DNA of 64,000 bases from Sulfurospirillum diekertiae (GTDB taxonomy: Bacteria > Campylobacterota > Campylobacteria > Campylobacterales > Sulfurospirillaceae): NCBI RefSeq assembly GCF_002309535.1, contig NZ_CP023275.1, positions 2,728,001 through 2,792,000 on the forward strand, in the 5' to 3' direction. The position numbers and the translations under genes were made by a program. The notes beneath the pieces are model-generated. The model was not told the DNA's origin. It saw nothing but the letters and a program-made list of their open reading frames with translations, and did no database searches. Shown in pieces: positions 42,870-51,536 of the stretch; the first letter of the stretch is position 1; each line of letters opens with the position of its first letter.

Positions 42870-43577
42870 ATGGGACTATATGACAGAAATTATATACAAC
42901 ACAATGCACAAGAGAGTGCCTATGAACAGACAAAGGTCAATGAAAGCTCTATGGGAGTTTTTATTAAACAGACCTATCAACTGTTTGCTGCATCACTGCT
43001 TGCTGCAAGTGCTGGCTCTTATGTTGGAATTGGTATGGCAAAAACCATCTCTTCTTGGTATTTAGGCCTTGTCATTTTAGAGTTTATCTTCTTATTTGGA
43101 CTTTTTGCTGCTAAAAAGAAAGCTGGACTTAATATGATTTTGCTTTTTGGTTTTACATTTATCAGTGGACTAACACTCGCGCCTTTGCTATCGCATACAT
43201 TAGGAATGCCAGGCGGTGCTAGTATTGTGGCAAATGCCTTTATTTTAACAACCGTTGCATTTGGTGGACTTTCAGTATTTGCGATGAATACCACAAGAGA
43301 TTTTTCAGCAATGGGTAAAATGTTATTTATTACATTAATTGTGATTGTAGTTGCAGGCATCATAAATATCTTTTTCCACAGCCCAATTTTACAATTGGCT
43401 ATTGCAAGTGTTAGTTCTATTTTATTTAGTGCATTCATTCTTTACGATACACAAAACATTATCAAAGGTGCGTATGAAACACCTATTGAAGGTGCAATTG
43501 CATTGTATTTGGACTTTTTGAATCTCTTTATTTCATTGCTTCAAATTCTTGGAATTTTTGGCTCACGCGACGAATAA
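42870..43577 (+). CDS. Bax inhibitor-1/YccA family membrane protein
   Basis: A 235-residue inner-membrane protein with seven predicted helices in BI-1 style. Conserved blocks are IKQTYQLFAASLLAASAGSY (first helix, split FAASLLAASAG), LSVFAMNTTRDFSAMGKML and the C-terminal ALYLDFLNLFISLLQILG with the acidic residues that gate Ca2+/H+ in the family. In bacteria the family interacts with membrane quality control (YccA-FtsH). ATG 42870 has GAAGGAGA upstream; the frame is open 15 codons earlier without a ribosome site. Confidence 0.93.
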   Translation: MGLYDRNYIQHNAQESAYEQTKVNESSMGVFIKQTYQLFAASLLAASAGSYVGIGMAKTISSWYLGLVILEFIFLFGLFAAKKKAGLNMILLFGFTFISGLTLAPLLSHTLGMPGGASIVANAFILTTVAFGGLSVFAMNTTRDFSAMGKMLFITLIVIVVAGIINIFFHSPILQLAIASVSSILFSAFILYDTQNIIKGAYETPIEGAIALYLDFLNLFISLLQILGIFGSRDE

Positions 43578-43592
43578 GCTTTCGATTAGGCA

Positions 43593-43638
43593 TAAAAAAG
43601 GGGGACGAGGGGATTCAATTCCTCCGCCCCCTTTTTTT
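43593..43638. terminator. bidirectional terminator
   Basis: A-run, GGGGGACGAGGGGA / TCCTCCGCCCCC near-perfect stem, then T-run; separates the convergent Bax-inhibitor and rhodanese genes. Confidence 0.9.
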
Positions 43639-43655
43639 ATTTACATGTAAAACTA

Positions 43656-44870
43656 TTAACCTAAAGGTTCATTGACCTTAATCTCACATGTACCACTTTT
43701 ATCACATTTGATATTCGCATCAAAGTAGAAGATCTTACTCACATCAACTTTGGCATTTTTAAGTTTCAAGAAAGCTTCCATCGATCTTCCGCCTGCGGAG
43801 CAGTTCATAATCACCACTTTACCTTTTGGAAGTTTTGCAGCAAATTCTGTGGCACTCAGTTTCCCTGCTTCGATATTGATAGCCCCTTTTATATGGCCAT
43901 TGGCATATTCTGTGGCACTTCGTACATCGATAACAGCCACATTGGCTGGTATTTTATCACTCACAATGAGTGCTTTATACCATTCACCGTCTACGGTTCC
44001 TTCATCTTCTCCTAGTTTAATACCTTCGACGAAGGCATCTTTTTTAGGAGTTGGGGCTACGTCTACTTTTTTAGCGCCACCGGCTGTGGTTTGGAGTCCA
44101 GCTTCTTTCCATTCTGGGTATCCACCGGCATAGACACTAATTTTTTGATAACCAAACTCTTGGAGTTTTTTAGCTAAGTTATGGGATTTAGCACAATTAT
44201 AACCTTCACAGAAACTTATAATCGGTGTTGTTTTATCTATGGGCAAACGACCTTTGAGTGTATCAAGCTCTTCATCACTCATATACATTGAACCAGGAAT
44301 TGTTCCTGCCATATATTTTGCATAAGGTCTTGCATCCATAAAGAGAGCTTTATTATTTTTGAAAATAGCTTGTGCTGCTGGTAAACCTATCTCTGGATAG
44401 TTTTTAACTATCCATTCAGGTTCACCTGCTTGGTACAATTTAACATTGGTAAAGCCATGTTCTTTCAGGTAGCCTGCAACGATTGGGCTTTTTTCACAAT
44501 CCCAACCACCACAGAAAACAATAATCTCTTTATCTTTAGCGACTTTATCCAGTTGACCAATATATTGATCAATTTGAGTATCAGGAATATTCAAGCTTGA
44601 TGGAATCGTACTTACTAAATATTTTGGATTGGGTCGTGCATCAATCAAGAGGGCTTTAGCGCCATCTCTTGTTCCGTTCCCTATAGCGACTTTAACGTAA
44701 GCATAATCCACATTCTCTAGTTTAAACTTCTCCATCAACTCTTTTACATGTAAAGTTGGTTCATTCAACACTTTTGCACTAGGGGTTGCACTGGTTTCGG
44801 GTTGATTCGTACATCCTGCTAGCAACAATCCTGCTACGATCAGGCTACTGGCGAATACTCTTATTCTCAT
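43656..44870 (-). CDS. triple-rhodanese lipoprotein, copy 1
   Basis: 404 residues: lipoprotein signal with lipobox LAGC (Cys20), then three rhodanese domains (about 45-155, 160-265, 295-385). Their active-site loops are FCGGWDCEKS (Cys120/125), FCEGYNCAKS and NCSAGGRS, so each keeps a Cys able to carry persulfide. In Wolinella the periplasmic rhodanese Sud delivers polysulfide sulfur to PsrA; by position and export this protein probably does the same for the adjacent Psr-type enzyme. It follows psrC by 17 bases. Mature domains are almost identical to copy 2 at 51537, while the signal peptides differ. Confidence 0.9.
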   Translation of the reverse strand: MRIRVFASSLIVAGLLLAGCTNQPETSATPSAKVLNEPTLHVKELMEKFKLENVDYAYVKVAIGNGTRDGAKALLIDARPNPKYLVSTIPSSLNIPDTQIDQYIGQLDKVAKDKEIIVFCGGWDCEKSPIVAGYLKEHGFTNVKLYQAGEPEWIVKNYPEIGLPAAQAIFKNNKALFMDARPYAKYMAGTIPGSMYMSDEELDTLKGRLPIDKTTPIISFCEGYNCAKSHNLAKKLQEFGYQKISVYAGGYPEWKEAGLQTTAGGAKKVDVAPTPKKDAFVEGIKLGEDEGTVDGEWYKALIVSDKIPANVAVIDVRSATEYANGHIKGAINIEAGKLSATEFAAKLPKGKVVIMNCSAGGRSMEAFLKLKNAKVDVSKIFYFDANIKCDKSGTCEIKVNEPLG

Positions 44871-44887
44871 TGTTTCTCCTTTGGGGT

Positions 44888-46153
44888 TTAATGGTGTTCT
44901 CTTAATTCATTCACAGAAAAAAGCGTATCAAAAAGCTTATAAATCATAATCACCACGCCCACAGAGCCAACAACGATAAAGATCTCTCCTAAGTGTGGTG
45001 CGACGTAATTAAAAGATTTAGACAATGCATAAAAATCGTATTTTTCATACCCAAGTCCAAAACGGTTGGACATAGGATTGGCATTACCTCCATAAACAAA
45101 AAGATACCTTCCCACAAAGCCACCGATGACCACAGAAATAGAAGCAACTAGTGTAAATATAGGCTGTCGTGCCTTAACAATACATAAAAAGGGGAGTGCC
45201 AATGTCAAAAAGATGTATCCCGTAAAATAGACATAACGAAATGGGCCAAAAAGAATCAAAAATGCCCAATCTTTATCGACCGTCATATAACCAAAAATTT
45301 CATAAAGACCTAGCAGAGAGACAAAAAACAACATGGCTCTGCGAATAATATCCATTAATCCTTTGTATTCTGTTTTACTGCGGTGAGCGAAGAAACTGAT
45401 GATTCCCATAATGCCTAAAGACGAGACAAAAGCAGAGATAATAAAATAAAACGTCAAAAAGGGAAATTCTGTCCAGAGATGACGTGCCGTATTCATAGAA
45501 AAAAGTTTCGCTTGAATATAATACTCAATCAAGTCAACCCCAATGCTTAACACTAAAATAGGTAATGCCAAGCGTTTTGCCCACTCTCGTTTATGAGTTA
45601 GAACCAGATAAATTTCAAATAAAACAAACGGGATATAGGTACAATAAAGTGGCAACATCAACCACATGCCTGCATTAAGATTGGGTGTCAGTACCATCCA
45701 AACCATATTGAGCATATTAAGATCGGTTGCAATTGTAAAGAGTCCTGCAAACACCATCGAAATTCCGATGACCATGAAACCTGCTGCTGCTTTAGCGATA
45801 AGATTAAAATTCATCAACTCTGCCAATGCGACCAAAAAGATCACTCCACTCCCCGTATAAATCATGTACATGTAATTGACAATGAAAAGCGTCCAAGGGA
45901 TATTACGATTGACCTCGCCGACATCTCCGAAAACGGCTAAACGCATCGCCTCTTTCAGAGCGGGATCGGTTGGGTTGAGCCCTGAAGCATGCGCATTAGC
46001 AGCTGCACTAAAATAGCGTACATCAAAAATTTCATAAATGCCAATACATGCAAAGACTAGAAGAACATAGCCTAAAAGCATCGTTTTATTGAGCAACAGT
46101 TGAACGATACTGATCTTGTTAATATCAAGACCTGCAAACCTTATTTTTTCCAT
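44888..46153 (-). CDS. psrC: NrfD/PsrC-type membrane subunit, system 1
   Basis: The quinol-oxidising membrane anchor of a Psr/Phs-type reductase. 421 residues with about ten hydrophobic helices; NrfD-like features include the helix pairs around 'MWLMLPLYCTYIPFVLFEIYLV' (cited by its parts MWLMLPLY and PFVLFEIYL) and the internal RYVYFTGYIF. No cofactor-binding His pattern is expected in this family. Its ATG overlaps the 3' end of psrB by 13 bases. Gene symbol by family and context; thiosulfate (Phs) or another oxyanion substrate is not excluded. Confidence 0.8.
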   Translation of the reverse strand: MEKIRFAGLDINKISIVQLLLNKTMLLGYVLLVFACIGIYEIFDVRYFSAAANAHASGLNPTDPALKEAMRLAVFGDVGEVNRNIPWTLFIVNYMYMIYTGSGVIFLVALAELMNFNLIAKAAAGFMVIGISMVFAGLFTIATDLNMLNMVWMVLTPNLNAGMWLMLPLYCTYIPFVLFEIYLVLTHKREWAKRLALPILVLSIGVDLIEYYIQAKLFSMNTARHLWTEFPFLTFYFIISAFVSSLGIMGIISFFAHRSKTEYKGLMDIIRRAMLFFVSLLGLYEIFGYMTVDKDWAFLILFGPFRYVYFTGYIFLTLALPFLCIVKARQPIFTLVASISVVIGGFVGRYLFVYGGNANPMSNRFGLGYEKYDFYALSKSFNYVAPHLGEIFIVVGSVGVVIMIYKLFDTLFSVNELREHH

Positions 46154-46806
46154 TCTGTACTCCTTCGATTGCGAGCTTGATCATACATGGGTTTAATCTC
46201 TTCCCATGTGTGAATAATCGTATTATGCGAAACACTCTGCTTAGCATAGGCTTCATCATTGGGTAAAATATAAAAAAGTTTTGGAAGCGTTCCTGTATGT
46301 TCTTTTTGAAAGAAGAAGCGTTTTGTTTTGAGAAGCTTCACAATATCGCTATTTTCATCATCCAAATCACCAAAGGTTCTCACTTTAGTCGGACACGTCG
46401 CTTGACACGCGGTCGTACCGCCTTCCACCAATGAGCGGTGATCGCAAAATGTGCATTTATCCACAGCAACCATCGTGTCATCCACAAACCGTGCATCATA
46501 CGGGCATGCTTCCATACACCCTTTGCATAAAATACATTTATGTGCATCTACTTTGACAATACCTCCCTGTGCAAAATGGCTTGCGTTGGTAGGGCACACA
46601 CTCACACACGGTGCATCAATACAGTGGTTACATTGCGACGGATAGAGATTGGCAAAGGGTTTGCCAAAAATGGTTCCTTCCACCACACCGATCCAAATAC
46701 GTTGTTTATCCGCACCCAACTGAACGCCATTTTCCTCTTTACATGCAACCTCACACGCTTTGCAGTTGATACAATTTTGATAATCTAATGCCATTGCATA
46801 ATTCAT
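46141..46806 (-). CDS. psrB: four-cluster ferredoxin subunit (PsrB/NrfC type), system 1
   Basis: Electron-transfer subunit with four [4Fe-4S] clusters connecting PsrC to PsrA. About 221 residues with four Cys groups: CINCKACEVAC, CNHCIDAPCVSVCP, CILCKGCMEACP and CTFCDHR...CQATCP. No signal peptide of its own; exported with the Tat substrate PsrA. ATG 46806 has AGGAGG upstream and starts two bases after the psrA stop; the longer frame begins inside psrA. Confidence 0.9.
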   Translation of the reverse strand: MNYAMALDYQNCINCKACEVACKEENGVQLGADKQRIWIGVVEGTIFGKPFANLYPSQCNHCIDAPCVSVCPTNASHFAQGGIVKVDAHKCILCKGCMEACPYDARFVDDTMVAVDKCTFCDHRSLVEGGTTACQATCPTKVRTFGDLDDENSDIVKLLKTKRFFFQKEHTGTLPKLFYILPNDEAYAKQSVSHNTIIHTWEEIKPMYDQARNRRSTEWKK

Positions 46807-46808
46807 CT

Positions 46809-49232
46809 TCACACCCTCCTGATCGATACGAGCGTTTCGTGCATATTGGCACATCCGTGTACCGGCTCAATCGTATCTTCAATAATTTCATTATCACTCG
46901 CACCATTGCGATGCGCAAACGTTAGTCCTTCTGATTTTGCGCCAAATCCATGAATATAAAAAACGCTTTGTGGTACAATTTTAGGAGTTGGATAGGCTTT
47001 AATTCGCACATGTCCTACGCGGCTTGTCACTTCAACCGTATCTCCAAACTGAATGTTTAACGCTTCGGCTTCTTTGTCATTGATCCACAAATAATTCTCA
47101 CGCATCAGCTCTAGGAGCATGATGTTATTTTGGGTTGCATTTTGGGTGAACTGTGCATGGCGCCCTGTAATAAATTTAAATTTGCCTGCTGGAACGTTTA
47201 CATACTCTTCATCCCTCCACACGGGCATAGGATCAACGCCTTTGGCTGCCATACTGCCCAAAAAGCATTCAACTTTTTTATTAGGAGTGTTAAACGAGCG
47301 TTTAAGATCGGCGACATCCACAGGATTGACACAAATATCGTGCAAAAAGGCGTCAGGATCGTACTCTTCTTCAAGCTTCAATACAGAGTAAAACTTTTTA
47401 TCTTTAGGGTAGTATTCATACGTATTGTTATCAATCTTTTTAAAGTAGGTAAGCATATTGGGATAAAAAACACCCTTCTCACGTAAGACTCCCCACGCCT
47501 CTTCACCATATTTTTCAACAAACATATGTTTGTTCGTCTCTTCTTGATCGTGCATAAAAGGCTCTGCTAAATCAAAACCATTTTCGTCATAGAACTCATC
47601 TTCTGGTGTATCTTCAAGCTCTTCTTGCACATCTTCATCATATTTTTTGGTAATTTCCCACAACGGTTTTGAAAGTTTTTGGGCTAAGCCTCGCATAATT
47701 TCATTCACCGGTTTACTCTCATACATAGGCTCAATCACTTTTTCACGTATCGCGATGGAGGGCTCAATCCCTGCAAACGACTGCACGGGATCTTCCCTCT
47801 CTAAGTAGGTACACTCTGGTAAAATAACATCTGCTAGCATTGCTGTATCACTTGGCATTGTATCGATTACAACCACCAAATCCATCTTTTCAAACATTGT
47901 CCGAGTTTTAGTAGAATTTGGTACCGAGAGCATTGGATTTTGTTTATAAACAAACATCCCACGGATTGGATAGGGGGATTTGCCCTCTTCGACCATATTG
48001 CGCCATCCTACCCATGTGCCTGTTGCACCGACAACCGCGGCTAAATTTTTATCGATTCTAGGTTTCGCGTTGGCATACATTGGAGCGGTGGTCGTATGCT
48101 CACCCAATGGAAGTTTTTTACCAAAAACAATGCCACCTTTGACATCGATGCCACCGCCAAGTGCTGTAAAAAGTGCCATAGCGCGACGCAGTTGAAAATC
48201 ATTTTTAGACCATGTCGTGCGTCTTCCTTGGTAATAAACCGATTGAGGTGCATTTGCCATAAAATCATGGGCGATTTTACATATCGTTGAAGCAGGAACA
48301 CCTGTAATTTTTTCTGCCCATTCAGGTGTATATTCACTCTCAATGATATGCTTTTTGTATTTATCAAAATCAACAAAGTTTTTGGCAACATAACTGCGAT
48401 TGTAAACTTGATCGATAATCGCAACATACGTCAATGCTAGCACAAACGCCAAGTCGGTTCCTGGACGAATTGGGACATAGGTATCAGCGTGCATTGCGGT
48501 ATTGGTAAAGCGTGGATCGACCACAACCAGTTTCATACCACGTCCACGGGTGCGTTTAAACATATCCATCGTGTCAGGCGTTAAAATCGCTTCGGCGCGA
48601 TTCGCTCCTGCCATAATGACGTACTTCGCATTTTCCAAATCCGCTTGTCCATAACCACCGATAGTTAATGTATAGCCTGAAACAGCGGTTTGCAAACAAA
48701 TGGTTGAGTGGTTAAGGAAATTGGACGATCCAAATTTATCGGCCATAAAGGTTTTAAAGGTGTGTTCTGCCAACCCTTCCCCTGCGCAATAGCCAATGCA
48801 GGAACGGTTGTCTTTTTCTTCTTCTAAAATTTTGACCAATTTGTCTTTAATATACGCATTCGCCTCTTCCCATGTCGCACGTCTGTATTTGCCATCGCCT
48901 CTCTCTCCGGTACGAATTAAAGGGTATTTGAGTCGATCGGGATCATACAGGGCATGAATACCTGCTGCTCCTCTGGCACAGAGCATATTACGAGATTTAG
49001 GGAAATAAGGATTGGGATCTAATTTTGTTACAATACCATTACGTACATGCGCAATCGCCGCACATTTATTAACACACATTTCACAGATGGTTGGAACTTC
49101 CTTCATTAGTGTCACTTGAGGTTTCTCTTTTGAGCTTGCAAGAATGGTTGACGAACTAAGCGCCGTTCCACTTGCAATACTTAAGGCGACACTGCCTTGA
49201 AGAAATCTCCTTCGTGAGATCTCTACTTTCAT
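46809..49232 (-). CDS. psrA: molybdopterin oxidoreductase, polysulfide/thiosulfate reductase catalytic subunit, system 1
   Basis: Periplasmic catalytic subunit reducing polysulfide, thiosulfate or a related acceptor. The 807-residue protein begins with a Tat signal (SRRRFLQGS, residues 6-14). A [4Fe-4S] site CX2CX3CX27C is formed by Cys50, 53, 57 and 85. The likely Mo-ligating Cys179 sits in NHSTICLQT. GANRAEA, PRFTNTA, YYQGRRTTWSKND and ITGRHAQFTQN are MGD-binding family blocks. The start is the MKVEISRRR methionine, since the longer frame gives an atypical Tat n-region. An acidic insert (EEELEDTPEDE region) near residue 550 is longer than in copy 2. First gene of the operon. Confidence 0.85.
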   Translation of the reverse strand: MKVEISRRRFLQGSVALSIASGTALSSSTILASSKEKPQVTLMKEVPTICEMCVNKCAAIAHVRNGIVTKLDPNPYFPKSRNMLCARGAAGIHALYDPDRLKYPLIRTGERGDGKYRRATWEEANAYIKDKLVKILEEEKDNRSCIGYCAGEGLAEHTFKTFMADKFGSSNFLNHSTICLQTAVSGYTLTIGGYGQADLENAKYVIMAGANRAEAILTPDTMDMFKRTRGRGMKLVVVDPRFTNTAMHADTYVPIRPGTDLAFVLALTYVAIIDQVYNRSYVAKNFVDFDKYKKHIIESEYTPEWAEKITGVPASTICKIAHDFMANAPQSVYYQGRRTTWSKNDFQLRRAMALFTALGGGIDVKGGIVFGKKLPLGEHTTTAPMYANAKPRIDKNLAAVVGATGTWVGWRNMVEEGKSPYPIRGMFVYKQNPMLSVPNSTKTRTMFEKMDLVVVIDTMPSDTAMLADVILPECTYLEREDPVQSFAGIEPSIAIREKVIEPMYESKPVNEIMRGLAQKLSKPLWEITKKYDEDVQEELEDTPEDEFYDENGFDLAEPFMHDQEETNKHMFVEKYGEEAWGVLREKGVFYPNMLTYFKKIDNNTYEYYPKDKKFYSVLKLEEEYDPDAFLHDICVNPVDVADLKRSFNTPNKKVECFLGSMAAKGVDPMPVWRDEEYVNVPAGKFKFITGRHAQFTQNATQNNIMLLELMRENYLWINDKEAEALNIQFGDTVEVTSRVGHVRIKAYPTPKIVPQSVFYIHGFGAKSEGLTFAHRNGASDNEIIEDTIEPVHGCANMHETLVSIRRV

Positions 49233-49589
49233 TCGTTTTCTCCACTTCAATTTTTAAACATTAGGTTTGACAAAACCTACTGAAATAACCATTTCATGGA
49301 TACATTGTAAGGAGAGTTTCTTTATATTATTATTAAACAAAATCATTTTTATAAGTTAAATGAATTAAGATGAGAGCAGAAGCCCGATGTAATCGCTTAT
49401 AAAAAAAATAAATAAATTTTATAATTTTATTTAACTTAGTAAAAAAAAGTGTGCTTTTTTAGAATATTAGTAAAAAAATAATGACATTTTTGAGATTTCT
49501 ATACCTATTTTTAAATATTCTAAGATACCGCTAAGAGGGGTAAGGTTGTAGGAAGAGGCTAAAGATGTTAGCCTCTGATGGTGAAATCT
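49233..49589. promoter_or_regulatory. leader and promoter of psr system 1
   Basis: On the minus strand TACAAT at 49304-49309 is the likely -10 (start near 49297). Downstream in the leader are two inverted repeats, GAAAT-AACC-ATTTC (49282-49295) and TAGGTTT-GACA-AAACCTA (49262-49279), 30 bases before the ATG. They could be operators or RNA hairpins. The rest up to 49550 is A/T-rich with no gene. Confidence 0.55.
49554..49576 (-). terminator. hairpin after the Cys-repeat protein gene
   Basis: AGAGGCTAA / TTAGCCTCT, nine perfect pairs with a five-base loop, 13 bases after the stop at 49590; the following run is only moderately T-rich. Confidence 0.6.
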
Positions 49590-50024
49590 CTATTTTTCAC
49601 CTGGTTCTTTTGTGCAGTTAGCACCATCTCCTTTGATGACCACTCGCACACGCTTCTCTTTTCCTTTTTGCTGCTCGTTTTCATACAGAAGCTCCCGTAT
49701 TTCACTTTGAAATGATTCGATACAGTCTTGGCTATTTTTAGTCGTATCCAAAATCAGCACTTTCTCTTCTTTGGGATTTGAAGATGCACTCTTCTCTTTT
49801 GCGGTAGCCTTTTGGATAGAAGCATTTAGATCACACTCCTCTTCTAAAAGTGTATTAATTTTTTGCGTTAGCGCTTCAATGGAGTTATTTTTATCATCGG
49901 GTTTGGCATAAAGAATTTTAGTAATCTCATTTTGAAACACTTCCGTACAATCAGTTCGACTCTGGGGATTAGCACTCATCAACAATGAAGCCAACAATGG
50001 TAAACTAAATATAACTTTTTTCAT
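49590..50024 (-). CDS. exported protein with internal Cys-containing repeat, unknown function
   Basis: 144 residues: signal peptide (about 1-18), then two similar units, DCTEVFQNEITKILYA (25-40) and DCIESFQSEIRELLYE (100-115), each followed by a second Cys about 36-38 residues later (Cys26-64 and Cys101-137). Paired disulfides are therefore likely. The linker is Lys/Glu/Ser-rich. I do not recognise the family. It lies alone between psrA (system 1) and the LysR gene, with AAGGAG before the ATG. A link to sulfur respiration is possible only by position. Confidence 0.75.
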   Translation of the reverse strand: MKKVIFSLPLLASLLMSANPQSRTDCTEVFQNEITKILYAKPDDKNNSIEALTQKINTLLEEECDLNASIQKATAKEKSASSNPKEEKVLILDTTKNSQDCIESFQSEIRELLYENEQQKGKEKRVRVVIKGDGANCTKEPGEK

Positions 50025-50193
50025 TTTATCTCCTTTTTTTTAACTATTATATACTATAATTATAAAAATATTTACTTTTATTGATATTAAATCTTTACAT
50101 GTAAAGTTATATGATTCAAAACGAGACGCTCATAAAAAAGAGGAGGAAGGGAATGAGAGAGAAAGGAGCGTTTAGACTGCTCCTTGAATGGTG

Positions 50194-51105
50194 TTAAATT
50201 GAGGGTTTAATATCTTGTTTTCGGGTAATAAAATCAAGTGTACTTGCGATCAGCGCATCTTGAATACGGTCTTTGAGATAGCAGATATAAAATTTTCGCA
50301 TCAAATGAATACCTTTGATCGTGCCGATATGTAATCTTCCTGCTTGCACGTCATCTTCAACCATGTATTTGGAAAGAATGGAAACCGTTGGAGCACCGTT
50401 GATGTCAGCTTTGAGGAGTGTTTGTTTGATGGTCATTGCACTGTTGGCGATATTTTTAATCGTAAAATTTTTACAATCCACATCTATTTTATGAAATGTC
50501 TCATAAATAATTTTACGCGTGTTGGACTCCTCTTCGCGGCAAATCCACTGCAAATCAAAGAGCTCTTCTTTTTTTAAAATACTAGGAAGCGGCGATCTGC
50601 TGACAACAACCAGCTCATCTTCCATCCATTCACGATAGAAAATATTGGGATGAAAGGTAGGAGACTCGATGAGTGCTAGATCGACTTTTCGGTTCACCAC
50701 AAGCTCGGTTAGCTCAACGGAGCTGTTGACTTTGACCATCACTTGGTTGGAAATCACCTCTTGAATATCGTTGAGAAACTCAGGTAAAATATAATTTCCA
50801 ATCACAGGAGAAGCGCCTAGAATAAAGAGTATCTCTTTATTAACCAGACGCAGAACCTCTTTTTCCGTAATCAAAATTTGCTTTTCAAGGCTGAGCAACA
50901 CTTGAAAAAGTTCTTCGCCCTCTTTGGTAAGGTTAATGCCACTCTTTTTGCGATCCACGATGGGAATGTTCAAATAATCTTCAAGGAATTTGATCTGTTG
51001 CGTAACGGCAGGTTGGCTAATTCCAAGCTTTCTAGAAGCTTTTGAAAAACTTTTTTCTCGCACAACGGTTAAAAACGTCTCTATCTTCGCAAAATCTTTA
51101 AACAT
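50194..51105 (-). CDS. LysR-family transcriptional regulator
   Basis: 303 residues with an N-terminal winged helix (KIETFLTVVREKSFSKASRKLGISQPAVTQQIKFLE, seen in parts FSKASRKLGIS and PAVTQQIK) and a LysR substrate-binding domain (about 90-295) with RKVDLALIE and EDELVVVS typical strands. It lies on the same strand as, and downstream of, psr system 2, with 42 bases separating it from the heme-less cytochrome-like gene. Probably regulates one or both Psr operons; the effector is unknown. Confidence 0.93.
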   Translation of the reverse strand: MFKDFAKIETFLTVVREKSFSKASRKLGISQPAVTQQIKFLEDYLNIPIVDRKKSGINLTKEGEELFQVLLSLEKQILITEKEVLRLVNKEILFILGASPVIGNYILPEFLNDIQEVISNQVMVKVNSSVELTELVVNRKVDLALIESPTFHPNIFYREWMEDELVVVSRSPLPSILKKEELFDLQWICREEESNTRKIIYETFHKIDVDCKNFTIKNIANSAMTIKQTLLKADINGAPTVSILSKYMVEDDVQAGRLHIGTIKGIHLMRKFYICYLKDRIQDALIASTLDFITRKQDIKPSI

Positions 51106-51147
51106 TCACATCCCTATTTAAACAGTTCTAAATCCATCTCACAACCA

Positions 51148-51468
51148 TCAATAACACAAAGCCGTATTGCCACTATCGCTCGCAAAATGATAGAGAAAAT
51201 CGTACAGGTGTTTAAGAGAAGCATCGGTTAATGGCTTTGCATCAGGACATAAAAGCAGCATCTCCGCTTTAAGTGTTCCTGCTTCATAAAAGTGTTGCCA
51301 CTCGTTTTGCGTATGTTTTTTAGCCATCACATTTCCACTAAAACCACAGACCGTACGCATCTCTTTTTTAAAAATATCTGCACCCATCGTTGCATCCGCT
51401 AAAAGGGGTGGTGCAAAACAACCAAACGCCACATAAGCGCTTAGCAATACATTTGTAAATTTTACCAT
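51148..51468 (-). CDS. heme-less cytochrome-c-like small exported protein, divergent paralogue
   Basis: 106 residues, signal peptide to about residue 25 (LLADA). Shares with the proteins at 30210 and 30784 the order GxDIF/GxKYY, KHTQNEW, and the C-terminal FASDSGNTALC, but is otherwise diverged. Cys41, Cys74 and Cys105 occur; there is no CXXCH, so no covalent heme. Its position directly after the psr system 2 rhodanese ties the family to sulfur respiration. A strong hairpin precedes it at 51490-51517. Confidence 0.82.
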   Translation of the reverse strand: MVKFTNVLLSAYVAFGCFAPPLLADATMGADIFKKEMRTVCGFSGNVMAKKHTQNEWQHFYEAGTLKAEMLLLCPDAKPLTDASLKHLYDFLYHFASDSGNTALCY

Positions 51469-51489
51469 GTTTTACCTCTTTTAGTGTAA

Positions 51490-51517
51490 GCGATCAGAGC
51501 GTTTCATCTCTGATCGC
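51490..51517. other. perfect hairpin between the rhodanese and the small-protein gene
   Basis: GCGATCAGAG / CTCTGATCGC, ten perfect pairs with an eight-base loop, no T-run on the minus strand. Might be an mRNA processing or stability element, or a partial terminator, setting the level of downstream genes. Confidence 0.7.
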
Positions 51518-51536
51518 AGCTTTACATGTAAAACTA

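Noticed and set aside
46809-49232. Assignment as respiratory arsenate reductase ArrA
   Set aside because: The CX2CX3CX27C spacing also fits ArrA, but there is an NrfD anchor and a rhodanese partner, which favours Psr/Phs.
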